A DNA stretch of 64,000 bases, from NCBI GenBank assembly GCA_003574785.1, contig QORU01000009.1:248001-312000 (forward strand). The letters are read 5' to 3'. The notes under the pieces are model-generated. The model was not told the origin of the DNA. It ran no database searches and saw only the letters and a program-made list of their open reading frames with translations. A program made the position numbers and the translations under genes. This stretch comes from Taklimakanibacter deserti (GTDB lineage: Bacteria > Pseudomonadota > Alphaproteobacteria > Rhizobiales > Aestuariivirgaceae). Shown here piece by piece: positions 45,204 through 53,512 of this stretch (its first letter is position 1; each line of letters begins with the position of its first letter).

Positions 45204-46282
45204 TGACTCCTTGCTGGCATCGAGACCTCGGCGGTATCACGCCGTCCGCGCCCGGTCACCGCCTTACTTCGGTCGATCATGTCCAGATTGACGCAATCGC
45301 GCGAGCGGCCTTCGCGCAGATACTGGGCCGCCGTCGCCGCCGATTTACGCCTGAGGTCGATCAGGCTCGACGGACTGTAGAAGGCGGCATGTGGGGTCAA
45401 GATGAGCTTGTTGCGGATCGGCGAGCCGGGCGCGCGCCAGCTCTTCATCAACGGATGGTTGGCCGGTAGCGGCTCGATCTCCAGCACGTCGAGGGCGGCG
45501 CCCGCGATCCGTCCGTCGTTGAGCGCCGGCGCCAGGGCGGCGAGGTCGATGACGGCGCCGCGCGCCGTGCTGACCAGTATCGCACCCGGCTTCATGGTTG
45601 CGAGTGCTGCGGTGGAAATCAGATGCCGCGTCTCTGCGGTCAGCGGCGTGTGGATCGAGATCACGTCGGATTGCGCCAGCAGATCCTGCAGCGTCGCTAC
45701 GCGTTCGATGCCAAACGCAAGCTCGGTCCCCGTCGGCCGGTAGGGATCGAAGAAGATGACGCGCATGCCGAGCGCCTTGGCACGGAGAGCGGTTGCCGTG
45801 CCGATGCGACCAAGCCCGATGACTCCGAAGGTCAGGGTGGAGAGGCGCCGGATGGTCGGTACGGCATCGAAGCGCCAGCCCGCGACCGGATCTTCGAGGA
45901 TGGCCGCATTGTACATCGTGATGCCGCGCAGGAAGGCCAGGGTCAGGGCGATGGCATGGTCCGCCACGTCCATCGTCCCGTAATCCGGCGTGTTGCAGAC
46001 GGCGATGCCGCGTTCGCCCGCCGCCTTCAGGTCGATGTTGTCGAAACCGACGCCGGCGCGCACCACCACCCGGCAGTTTGGCATGCGATCGAGCAGATCG
46101 GCCGTGACCGTGACTTCGTGATAGCACACCAGGCCGGCCGCCTTCTTCCAGAGCTCGTCGCCGATCTGCGAGAGATCGCGGGATAGCGACGCGTGAATCT
46201 GAAACTGATCGCCATAGACGGCCGCCTCGACATCGGCAGGACCATCATATTGAACGTCGGGATGGAGAATGATCTCGGGCAT
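45200..46282 (-). CDS. D-isomer-specific 2-hydroxyacid dehydrogenase (CtBP-like)
   Basis: This 360-residue NAD-dependent dehydrogenase has GVIGLGRIG (~154–162) as Rossmann motif, catalytic Arg in VSTARGAVID (~245), Glu in LDVLEIEPLP (~274) and His in TPHAAFYS (~308). The Asp after the Rossmann strand (FFDPY) indicates NAD. CtBP-type members act on glyoxylate, hydroxypyruvate or phenylpyruvate-like acids. It is located between dctM and the aminotransferase, so it probably processes the imported acid. Confidence 0.9.
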   Translation of the reverse strand: MPEIILHPDVQYDGPADVEAAVYGDQFQIHASLSRDLSQIGDELWKKAAGLVCYHEVTVTADLLDRMPNCRVVVRAGVGFDNIDLKAAGERGIAVCNTPDYGTMDVADHAIALTLAFLRGITMYNAAILEDPVAGWRFDAVPTIRRLSTLTFGVIGLGRIGTATALRAKALGMRVIFFDPYRPTGTELAFGIERVATLQDLLAQSDVISIHTPLTAETRHLISTAALATMKPGAILVSTARGAVIDLAALAPALNDGRIAGAALDVLEIEPLPANHPLMKSWRAPGSPIRNKLILTPHAAFYSPSSLIDLRRKSAATAAQYLREGRSRDCVNLDMIDRSKAVTGRGRRDTAEVSMPARSQ

Positions 46283-46310
46283 CAGTGGCTCCGGTAGTCA
46301 GAGAAGGTAT

Positions 46311-47594
46311 TCATCGGATCAGGCCTGCCAGTTTCGGCAGCCAGAGCGAAAGCGTCGGGATATAGGTGATCAGTGCTAGCGCGACCAGCTTCACGCAATA
46401 GAACGGCATCAAGGCCCGCGTGATGGCACTGACCGGCCGGCCCGTCACCGTCGAGATCACGAACAAGTTGGTCCCGACCGGCGGCGTGTTGAGGCCGATC
46501 ATCAGGTTGACGATCACGATGATCGAGAAGTGGATAGGGTCGATCCCGAAGGCGACTGCAGCCGGCTGCAGGATCGGCACGAAGATCAGGATGGCCGGCA
46601 CGGTATCGACCAGGCAACCGACGAAGAGAAGAAACACGTTGACGATCAGCAGGAACACATAGCGATTGTCCGTGATCGATGTGAACAGCGTCTTCGCTGC
46701 GGTCGGGATATCTTCCAGCGCGAGGAACCAGGCGAACATGGTCGAGGTCGCCACGACGATCATCACGGTCGCGGTCGTGAGCACGCTTTCCCGGAACACC
46801 GAGAACAGTTCCCGGCTGCTGACCGATCGGTAAAGGACCTGTGTCAGAAACAGGGCATAGACTACGAGGATCGCGGCGGCCTCGGTGGCGGTGAACACAC
46901 CACCGCGCACGCCACCGACGATGATGACCGGTGCAATCAGCACCGGAATGGCCTCGACGATGGCGCGCCCCAGCGACTTCTCGCCGGATTGCCGCGGCGA
47001 TTTCGGATGCCTACGGCAGGCATAGGCGATGTACGCCATCAGCAGGAGCGCGATGAGCGCGCCGGGCAGGACGCCCGCAAAGAACATCGCCCCGATCGAG
47101 AGCTTGGTCGGAATGGCGTAGATCACCATGATCAGGCTGGGTGGGATGATCGGCGCCATGATGGCGCCGGAGATGGTCAGCGCCGCGGCAAAATCCTTCG
47201 TATAGCCGCGGGACGTCATCATCGGGGTCATGACCGATCCCAGCGCCGCCGTGTCGGCGGTCGCCGAACCGGAGACACCGGCCATCATCAGATTGGCAAC
47301 GACGTTGGCATGGGCGAGACCGCCCCGGATGCGGCCGACGATGCGGTCGGCGAATTCCACCAGGCGGTTGATGACGCCACCGGCGACCAGTATGTTGCCG
47401 GCCAGAATGAAGAGCGGCAGCGCCAGCAGGCCGTAGCTGTTCATGCCGGAGAACATCCGCTGCGCCGAAATCGGCGCATTGCCGAGGCCTGTCAGCATCA
47501 ACCCCAGGAACGCCGCGACACCGACGGCGAATGCGATCGGTGTCTCGGCCGCAAGCAGCAGCACGAGAAGAAGGATGACGATGGCGGCCATCAT
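46311..47594 (-). CDS. dctM: TRAP transporter large permease DctM
   Basis: This 427-residue, ~12-helix permease has LLALPLFILAGNILVAGGV (near 60), VANLMMAGVSGSATADTAALGSVM (near 95), IPPSLIMVIYAI near 155 and LNTPPVGTNLFV near 370, all DctM hallmarks. The frame extends upstream to 47942 through dctQ in another phase; the ATG at 47594 overlaps the dctQ stop as ATGA and is the real start. Confidence 0.95.
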   Translation of the reverse strand: MMAAIVILLLVLLLAAETPIAFAVGVAAFLGLMLTGLGNAPISAQRMFSGMNSYGLLALPLFILAGNILVAGGVINRLVEFADRIVGRIRGGLAHANVVANLMMAGVSGSATADTAALGSVMTPMMTSRGYTKDFAAALTISGAIMAPIIPPSLIMVIYAIPTKLSIGAMFFAGVLPGALIALLLMAYIAYACRRHPKSPRQSGEKSLGRAIVEAIPVLIAPVIIVGGVRGGVFTATEAAAILVVYALFLTQVLYRSVSSRELFSVFRESVLTTATVMIVVATSTMFAWFLALEDIPTAAKTLFTSITDNRYVFLLIVNVFLLFVGCLVDTVPAILIFVPILQPAAVAFGIDPIHFSIIVIVNLMIGLNTPPVGTNLFVISTVTGRPVSAITRALMPFYCVKLVALALITYIPTLSLWLPKLAGLIR

Positions 47595-48079
47595 GACGGG
47601 TTGCTCTCTTGCCCGCGCAACGTGCGGCGCATCAAGGCAATGATGGCGACGAAGGACAGGAAACAGGCGATGGGAATGATGAGGTACGGGATGGCCATGG
47701 GAATGCGCAAAGCGGTAGAAGGTTGTCCCCAGGCGGCCATGGCCAGTTCCCAGCCGCCATAGCCGATATAGGCGAGGAAGAGGCAGACCGACAGCAGACC
47801 GGCCAGCTTCAGCCCGCGGATGAAGCCGGAGCCGCTCTTCGGCAGCCACTCGATGCGGATGTGCTGATTCCGGCGGATCGCGACGTACATTCCGAGGAAC
47901 GACATCCCGACCAGCAGGAACTGCGAGAGCTCCTCCGGCCAAGGCAGTGGCGAATGGAAGAAGTAGCGCAGCGTCACCTGGCTCGCCAAGGCGATGACGA
48001 CGATGGCCATCGACAGGACGAGAATGACGTCGATGCAGCGATCCAGCGCGCGGACAAAGCCGACCACGTTCCCCTCCAT
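47591..48079 (-). CDS. dctQ: TRAP transporter small permease DctQ
   Basis: This four-helix protein of about 162 residues has WPEELSQFLLVGMSFLGMYVAIRRNQHIRI, the core DctQ pattern. ATG 48079 with AGGGA seven bases upstream is preferred; a GTG at 48121 is possible, but then the hairpin at 48085–48112 would be inside the gene. It couples the binding protein to DctM. Confidence 0.9.
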   Translation of the reverse strand: MEGNVVGFVRALDRCIDVILVLSMAIVVIALASQVTLRYFFHSPLPWPEELSQFLLVGMSFLGMYVAIRRNQHIRIEWLPKSGSGFIRGLKLAGLLSVCLFLAYIGYGGWELAMAAWGQPSTALRIPMAIPYLIIPIACFLSFVAIIALMRRTLRGQESNPS

Positions 48080-48084
48080 AGAAG

Positions 48085-48112
48085 CGTCCCTGGGCGGTGG
48101 AGCCCAGGGACG
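48085..48112 (-). terminator. Intercistronic hairpin between dctP and dctQ
   Basis: Perfect 11-base arms (CGTCCCTGGGC and reverse complement) flank a six-base loop. As with dppA–dppB, it sits after the binding-protein gene and before the permease gene and has no T-tract, fitting an mRNA-stability or attenuation role. Confidence 0.55.
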
Positions 48113-48131
48113 GTTCATCACCCGATGACGA

Positions 48132-49157
48132 CTACTTCAGAGCCGCCGCGCGCAGATCGGCGATTTCCTTGTAAACGGCATCGACGTAGCCAGGGTCGAG
48201 TTCCTTCTTCAGGTAGGCCTGCATCGGCTGGGCAACCGCCTTGCGGAAGCTGTCCTGCTCTTCCAGCGTCGGCGCGTAGACTTGCATGCCCTTGCCCTGC
48301 AGCGCGCTGACGGCGCTGACGCGCGCCTGATAGTTGCGCTCGCCATATTCCGTAGCCGCGGCCATTTCGGCACCGGTCACGACGATGGCGCGCAGCTCCG
48401 GCGGCAAGCTCTGGTAGAACGCCTCATTGATAACCAGGCTGTTGAGGCCGAGTTGGTGGTTGTCCAGGGTCATGTGCTTCTGCACCTGGTCGAAGGAGTA
48501 GTCGAGCGCGATGCCGACGGGATTCTCCTGGCCGTCGACGACGCCCGCCTGCATGGCGCTGTAGAGTTCTTCCCATGGCACAGGGGTCGGCGAGCCGCCC
48601 ATCGCCTCGACCATCGCCAGCGACATCGGGCTGGGTGGAACGCGCATGCGAATGCCCTTCATGTCGGCGGCCGACTTGATCGGCCTGACGTTGTTGGTGA
48701 AGCAGCGGAAGCCGTAAGAGGCGGCGGCCAGGAGGCGCAGCCCGGATTCCTTCGCCATCTGCTCGCGAATGCCCATGAAAAAGTCGCTGCGCAGGAAGCG
48801 CTGCGCTTCCTCGTCATTGGCGAAAAGATACGGCGTCGCCAGGATCATCATCGGGCGATAGAAGGTGTCGAGCGTCTGCTCGTCGCCATGCGCCAGCTGG
48901 ATAGCCCCGACCTTGGCCTGTTCCAGGCCGTCCTTGATGCCGCCGAGCTGGCCGGCGGGGGAGATATTAACGTCGATGCGCCCGCCGCTGGCGCTTTCAA
49001 CATAAGCCTCGAATACCAGCCAGCCTTTGTGCAGCGGGCTTTCGGTCGATTCCGAATGGCTGCCGCGGATTGCGAACTCGGCCGCCTGGGCTGCGGACAC
49101 CATGCAGGCGAGCACGGCAGCGCTCGCCAGCGTGACTATCTTCAGTCTTAGATTCAT
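48132..49157 (-). CDS. dctP: TRAP transporter substrate-binding protein DctP
   Basis: This 341-residue periplasmic binding protein has a signal peptide ending AAQA-AEF (~25). The mid-protein GIRMRVPPSPMSLAMVEAMGGSPTPVPWEELYSAMQAGVVDGQENP (residues ~168–213) contains the Arg that binds the ligand carboxylate in DctP proteins and the typical quality-control loop. The ligand should therefore be an organic acid. GGGAG precedes the ATG. Confidence 0.94.
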   Translation of the reverse strand: MNLRLKIVTLASAAVLACMVSAAQAAEFAIRGSHSESTESPLHKGWLVFEAYVESASGGRIDVNISPAGQLGGIKDGLEQAKVGAIQLAHGDEQTLDTFYRPMMILATPYLFANDEEAQRFLRSDFFMGIREQMAKESGLRLLAAASYGFRCFTNNVRPIKSAADMKGIRMRVPPSPMSLAMVEAMGGSPTPVPWEELYSAMQAGVVDGQENPVGIALDYSFDQVQKHMTLDNHQLGLNSLVINEAFYQSLPPELRAIVVTGAEMAAATEYGERNYQARVSAVSALQGKGMQVYAPTLEEQDSFRKAVAQPMQAYLKKELDPGYVDAVYKEIADLRAAALK

Positions 49158-49203
49158 TGTTACTCTCCCTGGTTCATGTTTTCAGAGGGCTCGTTTGGCG
49201 CCG

Positions 49204-49863
49204 TCAAAGGACGCCGTATCTCGCATAGACCTGCGAGAGCAGCTCCCCTTGTTCGAGATGAGCGCGCGTCTGGTTCTCACCGTTGATGCGCTCCAGCGCC
49301 GCCTCGATCACCTTTTCTGCGACGGCCTGCGGAATGACGACGACGCCATCCACGTCGCCGAAGATCAGATCGCCGCTCGCGACCCGCGCGCCACCGCATT
49401 CGATCGGAACGTCCATCGCCATCATCTTGCCGCGACCCTTGGAATCGAGCGGGCCGATACCGCCGTTGAAGACCGGGAAACCCATCTTCCGGATGTGGCG
49501 GACGTCGCGCACCAGCCCGTCGGTCACGCAACCGGCGGCACCGCGGTGCTTGGCTGCGGTGCTCAGCAATTCGCCCCAGGGGGCCAGCCGCGTGGTCGGC
49601 CCGTTGCACCCAAAGACCGCGACGTCGTTCGGCTTCAGATCGTCGACCAGCGCAATCTCGATTTCGTAGGGGTTCTCGCCCTCGGCGACGGCATAGGTAT
49701 TCATGTACATACCGGTCCGTGCGCGCCCGAACAGCACCAGCGATTCATCGAGCGGCCGGATGAAAGGCCACATCGCCTGGTGCTTGAAGCCAAAATTGTC
49801 GAGCACGTCGGACAGAACCGCCGAATAGAGCTGACCCTTGAGAGCCAAGAAATCGATCGCCAT
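49204..49863 (-). CDS. RraA/HMG-aldolase family protein
   Basis: This 219-residue protein has WGELLSTAAKHRGAAGCVTDGLVRD (near 92–117), where HMG/CHA aldolases bind the oxo acid and metal, and GDLIFGDVDGVVVIP near 160. The family includes 4-hydroxy-4-methyl-2-oxoglutarate aldolase, oxaloacetate decarboxylase activity and the RNase E inhibitor RraA; in this operon an aldolase or decarboxylase is more likely. ATG 49863 is preferred to 49890. It is the first gene of the TRAP operon, facing the LacI gene. Confidence 0.9.
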   Translation of the reverse strand: MAIDFLALKGQLYSAVLSDVLDNFGFKHQAMWPFIRPLDESLVLFGRARTGMYMNTYAVAEGENPYEIEIALVDDLKPNDVAVFGCNGPTTRLAPWGELLSTAAKHRGAAGCVTDGLVRDVRHIRKMGFPVFNGGIGPLDSKGRGKMMAMDVPIECGGARVASGDLIFGDVDGVVVIPQAVAEKVIEAALERINGENQTRAHLEQGELLSQVYARYGVL

Positions 49864-49902
49864 CAGAACCCCGACTGTGCATTGCAGCAATTTTGTCGTG
49901 TG

Positions 49903-49914
49903 TTAAACGTTTAA
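49903..49914. promoter_or_regulatory. Palindromic LacI-family operator
   Basis: TTAAACGTTTAA is a perfect 12-base palindrome with the central CG step that LacI/GalR proteins require. It lies in the 130-base divergent gap, 40 bases before the RraA-family gene and 80 bases before lacI. ATTGCAGCAAT (49881–49891) is a second odd-length palindrome nearby. A regulator gene next to its operator is the usual arrangement. Confidence 0.75.
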
Positions 49915-49993
49915 CTACGATGGGCAATTCGTATGGCATTTTGGGTTGATCGTCAACCTGCTCTACTGGGCCCCCGAGGAAGCGGAAGAAAAA

Positions 49994-51010
49994 ATGGCCA
50001 AGCCACCCAACATTCACTCCGTCGCCGCGCGCGCCGGCGTGTCGACGGCGACGGTGTCCAAAGTCGTTAACCGGATCAATGTCGGCGTCTCGGAAGCGAC
50101 GCGTCAGCGCGTCGAAGATGCGATCCGCGACATCGGCTATCGCCCCAACCGCGTCGGGCGCGGCCTGCGCAAGTTGCGCCGGTCGATCATCGGCATGGCG
50201 ATCGTCGATGTATCGCCGAGCTTTCTGGCCGATCCCTTCACCACCAATCTGGTGGCGGGGCTCAGCAACCATCTCAGCACACAGGGTTTCGGCCTGTTGC
50301 TGCATGGCATCAGGCCGCACGAGTTGAAAAGCTCTTTTCTGGTGCGGGAATCGGAAGTGGACGCGCTCTGCGTGACGCTATCCGGTTCGCGGCGCGAGCG
50401 CCTCGGCTACATCAAGCTGCTGTCCGAGTTGGGGCAGCCTTTCGTCGCTTTCCAGGACCAGCCCGTCGCCGCCGCGGACGCCTGCTTCGTGCGCCAGGAC
50501 GATCGGGCGGGCGCCGTCAGCCTGGCGCGCCACATCCTGCAAAAGCGCCGAGTCAAGCGGGCGGTGATGTTCATCTCTGAGCTGTCGTGGCCGGCGATCG
50601 AGCAGCGCGTGAGCGGCTTCCGCCAGGTGCTCGGCAGCAAGCGGGTCGCGCTCGACCTGGTGCGCTGCGATGAGACCCGCGCGGAGTCCATTGCCGCCGC
50701 CGCTGAGAGCTGTCTCGCGCGCGCGGCACTGCCCGACGTCTTCATCGGGCAGAACGACCAAGTGGCCTTGACAGTCATGCAAGTGCTGAAGCGGCACGAC
50801 ATCCGCGTCCCGGGGGATGTCGGCGTGTCTGGGTTCAACGCCTTTCCATTCTCGGGCTTCGCCGATCCGCCGCTCACGACCGCACGCTCCCCAGCCTACG
50901 AACTGGGTCAGCTAGGCGCCGAGGTTATCCTCGACCGCTTGGAGACGGGGCACTTCAGGCAAAAGGAGCATGTTCTCGCGGTCGACTTGGTCGCGGGTTC
51001 GTCAGTGTAG
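49994..51010 (+). CDS. LacI-family transcriptional regulator
   Basis: This 338-residue repressor has the N-terminal helix-turn-helix IHSVAARAGVSTATVSKVVN and hinge YRPNRVGRGLRKL, then a periplasmic-binding-like effector domain to GVSGFNAFPFSGFADPPLTT. The ATG at 49994 (GGAAG upstream) is preferred to 49946. It is divergent from the TRAP operon and presumably releases the TTAAACGTTTAA operator on binding the imported acid or an intermediate. Confidence 0.92.
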   Translation: MAKPPNIHSVAARAGVSTATVSKVVNRINVGVSEATRQRVEDAIRDIGYRPNRVGRGLRKLRRSIIGMAIVDVSPSFLADPFTTNLVAGLSNHLSTQGFGLLLHGIRPHELKSSFLVRESEVDALCVTLSGSRRERLGYIKLLSELGQPFVAFQDQPVAAADACFVRQDDRAGAVSLARHILQKRRVKRAVMFISELSWPAIEQRVSGFRQVLGSKRVALDLVRCDETRAESIAAAAESCLARAALPDVFIGQNDQVALTVMQVLKRHDIRVPGDVGVSGFNAFPFSGFADPPLTTARSPAYELGQLGAEVILDRLETGHFRQKEHVLAVDLVAGSSV

Positions 51011-51042
51011 CATGCCGGCAGTGACCGGCCGCTGTGAGTGCT

Positions 51043-51062
51043 CGACCGATCCTGCTCGGTCG
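51043..51062 (+). terminator. Weak hairpin after the lacI gene
   Basis: CGACCGA–TCCTGC–TCGGTCG forms a perfect seven-base stem 33 bases after the lacI stop, without a T-tract. It is a possible terminator. Confidence 0.35.
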
Positions 51063-51217
51063 GTTGCCGCTGCCGTTTGGCCGCCAATGCAGCGGCAGGA
51101 ACCGACGCCTCAGCTGCACCACGCCACAGGACATGATCCTGTTGCACCTTGACAAGCTGACGTTTGGATACCACCGTCAAATCTGGGAAGTTTGATCGGC
51201 GGCGGCGGAGAAGAGCA

Positions 51218-52258
51218 ATGGATTTGCCTTCTGCTGGGCGAGCGGGGACGTGGCGCAAATACGTGCTCCCAGCGGCTTCGGGCATTTTCTCGGCGCTGTG
51301 CCTGGTACAAATTGCGCTCGCCCAAGGCGGATCCCAAGGTCCTCTGTTTCGGCAAACCGAAAGCGACAGTCTTGATCGCAGAGTGGCGCTGGTTCAGCAC
51401 GTGCTCGCGGACAGAGAGCTTTACTCCTGCATGGTCGATGGATTGTTTGGTGCGCGAACGACAAGTGCCGTGAAATCCTTTCAGACGGCGCAGGGATTGA
51501 AGGTCGATGGTATTGTCGGCCCCGAGACCGGCAAAGCCATGGGACTGCCGTTCTGGGACACGCACCTGGTGCGCCGTCTGGACACGCCCTTTCGCGACGC
51601 GAAATATCCGCAAGGCAATGAGTTCAATTTCAGAAGCCTGACCGAGGCCGGCAATTTCTTCAGCGGTCAACCGGACGCCCAATACAGCTCATCTGACACG
51701 CTTACGCGAAGAGCTCTTCGAACGAACAATCCCGGCGCCATAAATATCTCGAAATGGCAGAGAGACAGCATGAAGGGATATGTGGGAACGACCCTTCCCG
51801 GTCCCGATGGCAATGTAACCACTGTATATGAAACTCCCGAGCAAGGGGTGGCTGCCTGGGGGTTTCTCATCCGGAAGATCTATTTCAACGGCAAGAAGGA
51901 AAAGGTCACCGTCGGCGAAATTGTCGACAAGTATCGAGGAACGAACAGCCGCACTCCCTATATCGACGGCTACAAGAAATACTCGGACGGAAAATTGACT
52001 GAAGATTATGAGATCGACCTGTATGACAACGCGGAACTGGCCCGGCTGGCCATTGCCGCCTATTCTCACGAGCTGGGCTTCTGGTATCCTCTCACCGAGA
52101 AACAGCTTCTCGCGGGCCTTGCGATTACCGATGGCTATATCGACTCCGGCGTTACGGACGAAGTCACCGTGTCTCCCGAAGAATTCGACCCCGGTCTGTA
52201 TCTGAAACAGCCCGACGCCGAAAAGAAAGAACCAGGGAAGTGCCCAGGTGGATTGTGA
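51218..52258 (+). CDS. Secreted peptidoglycan-binding domain protein
   Basis: This 346-residue protein starts with a signal peptide (WRKYVLPAASGIFSALCLVQIALAQ, cleavage ~32). A PG_binding_1 domain follows (VDGLFGARTTSAVKSFQTAQGLKVDGIVGPET, ~72–104). The C-terminal half has RTNNPGAINISKW and an EQGVAAWGFLIRKIYF segment like phage 'structural protein P5'/lysozyme-type modules. It may be a periplasmic wall-binding hydrolase; no catalytic Glu could be assigned with confidence. ATG 51218 has GGAG ten bases upstream. It is followed closely by a serine hydrolase gene. Confidence 0.75.
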   Translation: MDLPSAGRAGTWRKYVLPAASGIFSALCLVQIALAQGGSQGPLFRQTESDSLDRRVALVQHVLADRELYSCMVDGLFGARTTSAVKSFQTAQGLKVDGIVGPETGKAMGLPFWDTHLVRRLDTPFRDAKYPQGNEFNFRSLTEAGNFFSGQPDAQYSSSDTLTRRALRTNNPGAINISKWQRDSMKGYVGTTLPGPDGNVTTVYETPEQGVAAWGFLIRKIYFNGKKEKVTVGEIVDKYRGTNSRTPYIDGYKKYSDGKLTEDYEIDLYDNAELARLAIAAYSHELGFWYPLTEKQLLAGLAITDGYIDSGVTDEVTVSPEEFDPGLYLKQPDAEKKEPGKCPGGL

Positions 52259-52278
52259 TCGAGGGCACAAGTGATCGC

Positions 52279-53424
52279 ATGCCCCATTTGCTCCACCGGC
52301 GCCTGCTCATGGGCATCATATGCGCCGCGCTCGCGGCGCCGATGCCAGGCCCCGCGGCCGGCCAGACGAAGACGACCGAAGCCGACCTGCAGCGTGGCCT
52401 CGAGCAGCTCGTCGCGACGGAGGGCGGACCTCCAGGCGTGATCGTCACCCTCTACAGCGACGGTCGCATGAGCGTGCTGCAGGCGGGTCGCGCCGATGTC
52501 GCGCATAGCGGCGCGCCGCGGGTCGGCGATCACATGCGCATCGCCAGCGTCGCCAAGGCGTTCAACGGTGCGGTGGCCCTGCACCTCGTGTCGAAGGGCC
52601 GGCTCAGCCTCGACGACACGATCGGCCAGCGCCTGCCGGGACTGCCCCCCGCCTGGTCGCGGGTCACGCTTCGCCAGATGCTGAACCACACGAGCGGCCT
52701 GCCCGATTACCTCAATTCCGACGCCTTCATTCACGACGTGACGACGCACCCGCAACGCCATGTCCTGCCCAATGACATCATCGGCTGGGTCCGCGACGAG
52801 CCGCTCGTCTTCGCGCCGGGCTCTCAATACGGCTATTCGAATACCGACAACGTCGTTATCGGCCTGATCACCGAGGCGGTCACCGGCACGTCCTATGGGA
52901 CGCTGCTCAAGGAGATCGTATTCGGCCCCGCGGGCTTGAGGCAGACGAGCTTCCCGACGGAGCGCCTCGACCTGCCGTCGCCCTTCATCCACGGCTATTC
53001 CGTCGAGCCCGGGTCTGCCCCGCAGGACGTGACGAGCTTCATCAGCCCGAGCGGGGCCTGGGCGTCCGGCGCGATCGTGTCGACGCCTGCCGACCTCGCG
53101 GCGTTCATCCGGGCCGATCTCGGGCTGAAGTTCTTCGGCGCGGCCGAACAGCAGCAGCAGATGCAGTTCGTGCCCGGCTCTTCCGGTCCACCCGGCCCCG
53201 GGACCAATGAGTCCGGTCTCGGGCTGTTCCGCTATACGACGCCGTGCGGCGTCGTATATGGCCACACCGGGAACTTCCCGGGCTACACCCAGTGGGCGGC
53301 CGCCACCGCGGACGGGACGCGCTCGGTGACCACCACGCTCAACCTCTCCGCGCCGACCGGCGAGCTGCTCGAACGCCTGCGGGAGGTCCAGGGCCAGGCG
53401 GTCTGCGCTCTGCTGAGCCGTTGA
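52279..53424 (+). CDS. Serine hydrolase, class C β-lactamase/DD-peptidase fold
   Basis: This 381-residue exported protein (signal peptide ending PAAG-QTK) has S-V-A-K (the SxxK nucleophile, near residue 92), Y-S-N (YxN, near 190) and H-T-G near the C-terminus. HTG rather than KTG is usual for esterase/peptidase members such as EstB and DAP. Its target may be D-amino-acid peptides, wall peptides or esters. GTG starts at 52240 or 52255 overlapping the previous gene are possible. A paralogue lies at 55259–56506. Confidence 0.87.
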   Translation: MPHLLHRRLLMGIICAALAAPMPGPAAGQTKTTEADLQRGLEQLVATEGGPPGVIVTLYSDGRMSVLQAGRADVAHSGAPRVGDHMRIASVAKAFNGAVALHLVSKGRLSLDDTIGQRLPGLPPAWSRVTLRQMLNHTSGLPDYLNSDAFIHDVTTHPQRHVLPNDIIGWVRDEPLVFAPGSQYGYSNTDNVVIGLITEAVTGTSYGTLLKEIVFGPAGLRQTSFPTERLDLPSPFIHGYSVEPGSAPQDVTSFISPSGAWASGAIVSTPADLAAFIRADLGLKFFGAAEQQQQMQFVPGSSGPPGPGTNESGLGLFRYTTPCGVVYGHTGNFPGYTQWAAATADGTRSVTTTLNLSAPTGELLERLREVQGQAVCALLSR

Positions 53425-53512
53425 AATATCTCCCCGACCTAACGGAAAATTTGGTAGGAGTTTGCCCGTCGGGCCTCGGGGATGATGGGCTCGATCAAAG
53501 TGGGGCTTGCGA

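Noticed and set aside
46530..47762. 410-codon plus-strand ORF over dctM
   Set aside because: Asp/His/Arg-rich antisense frame of a membrane protein gene; typical shadow.
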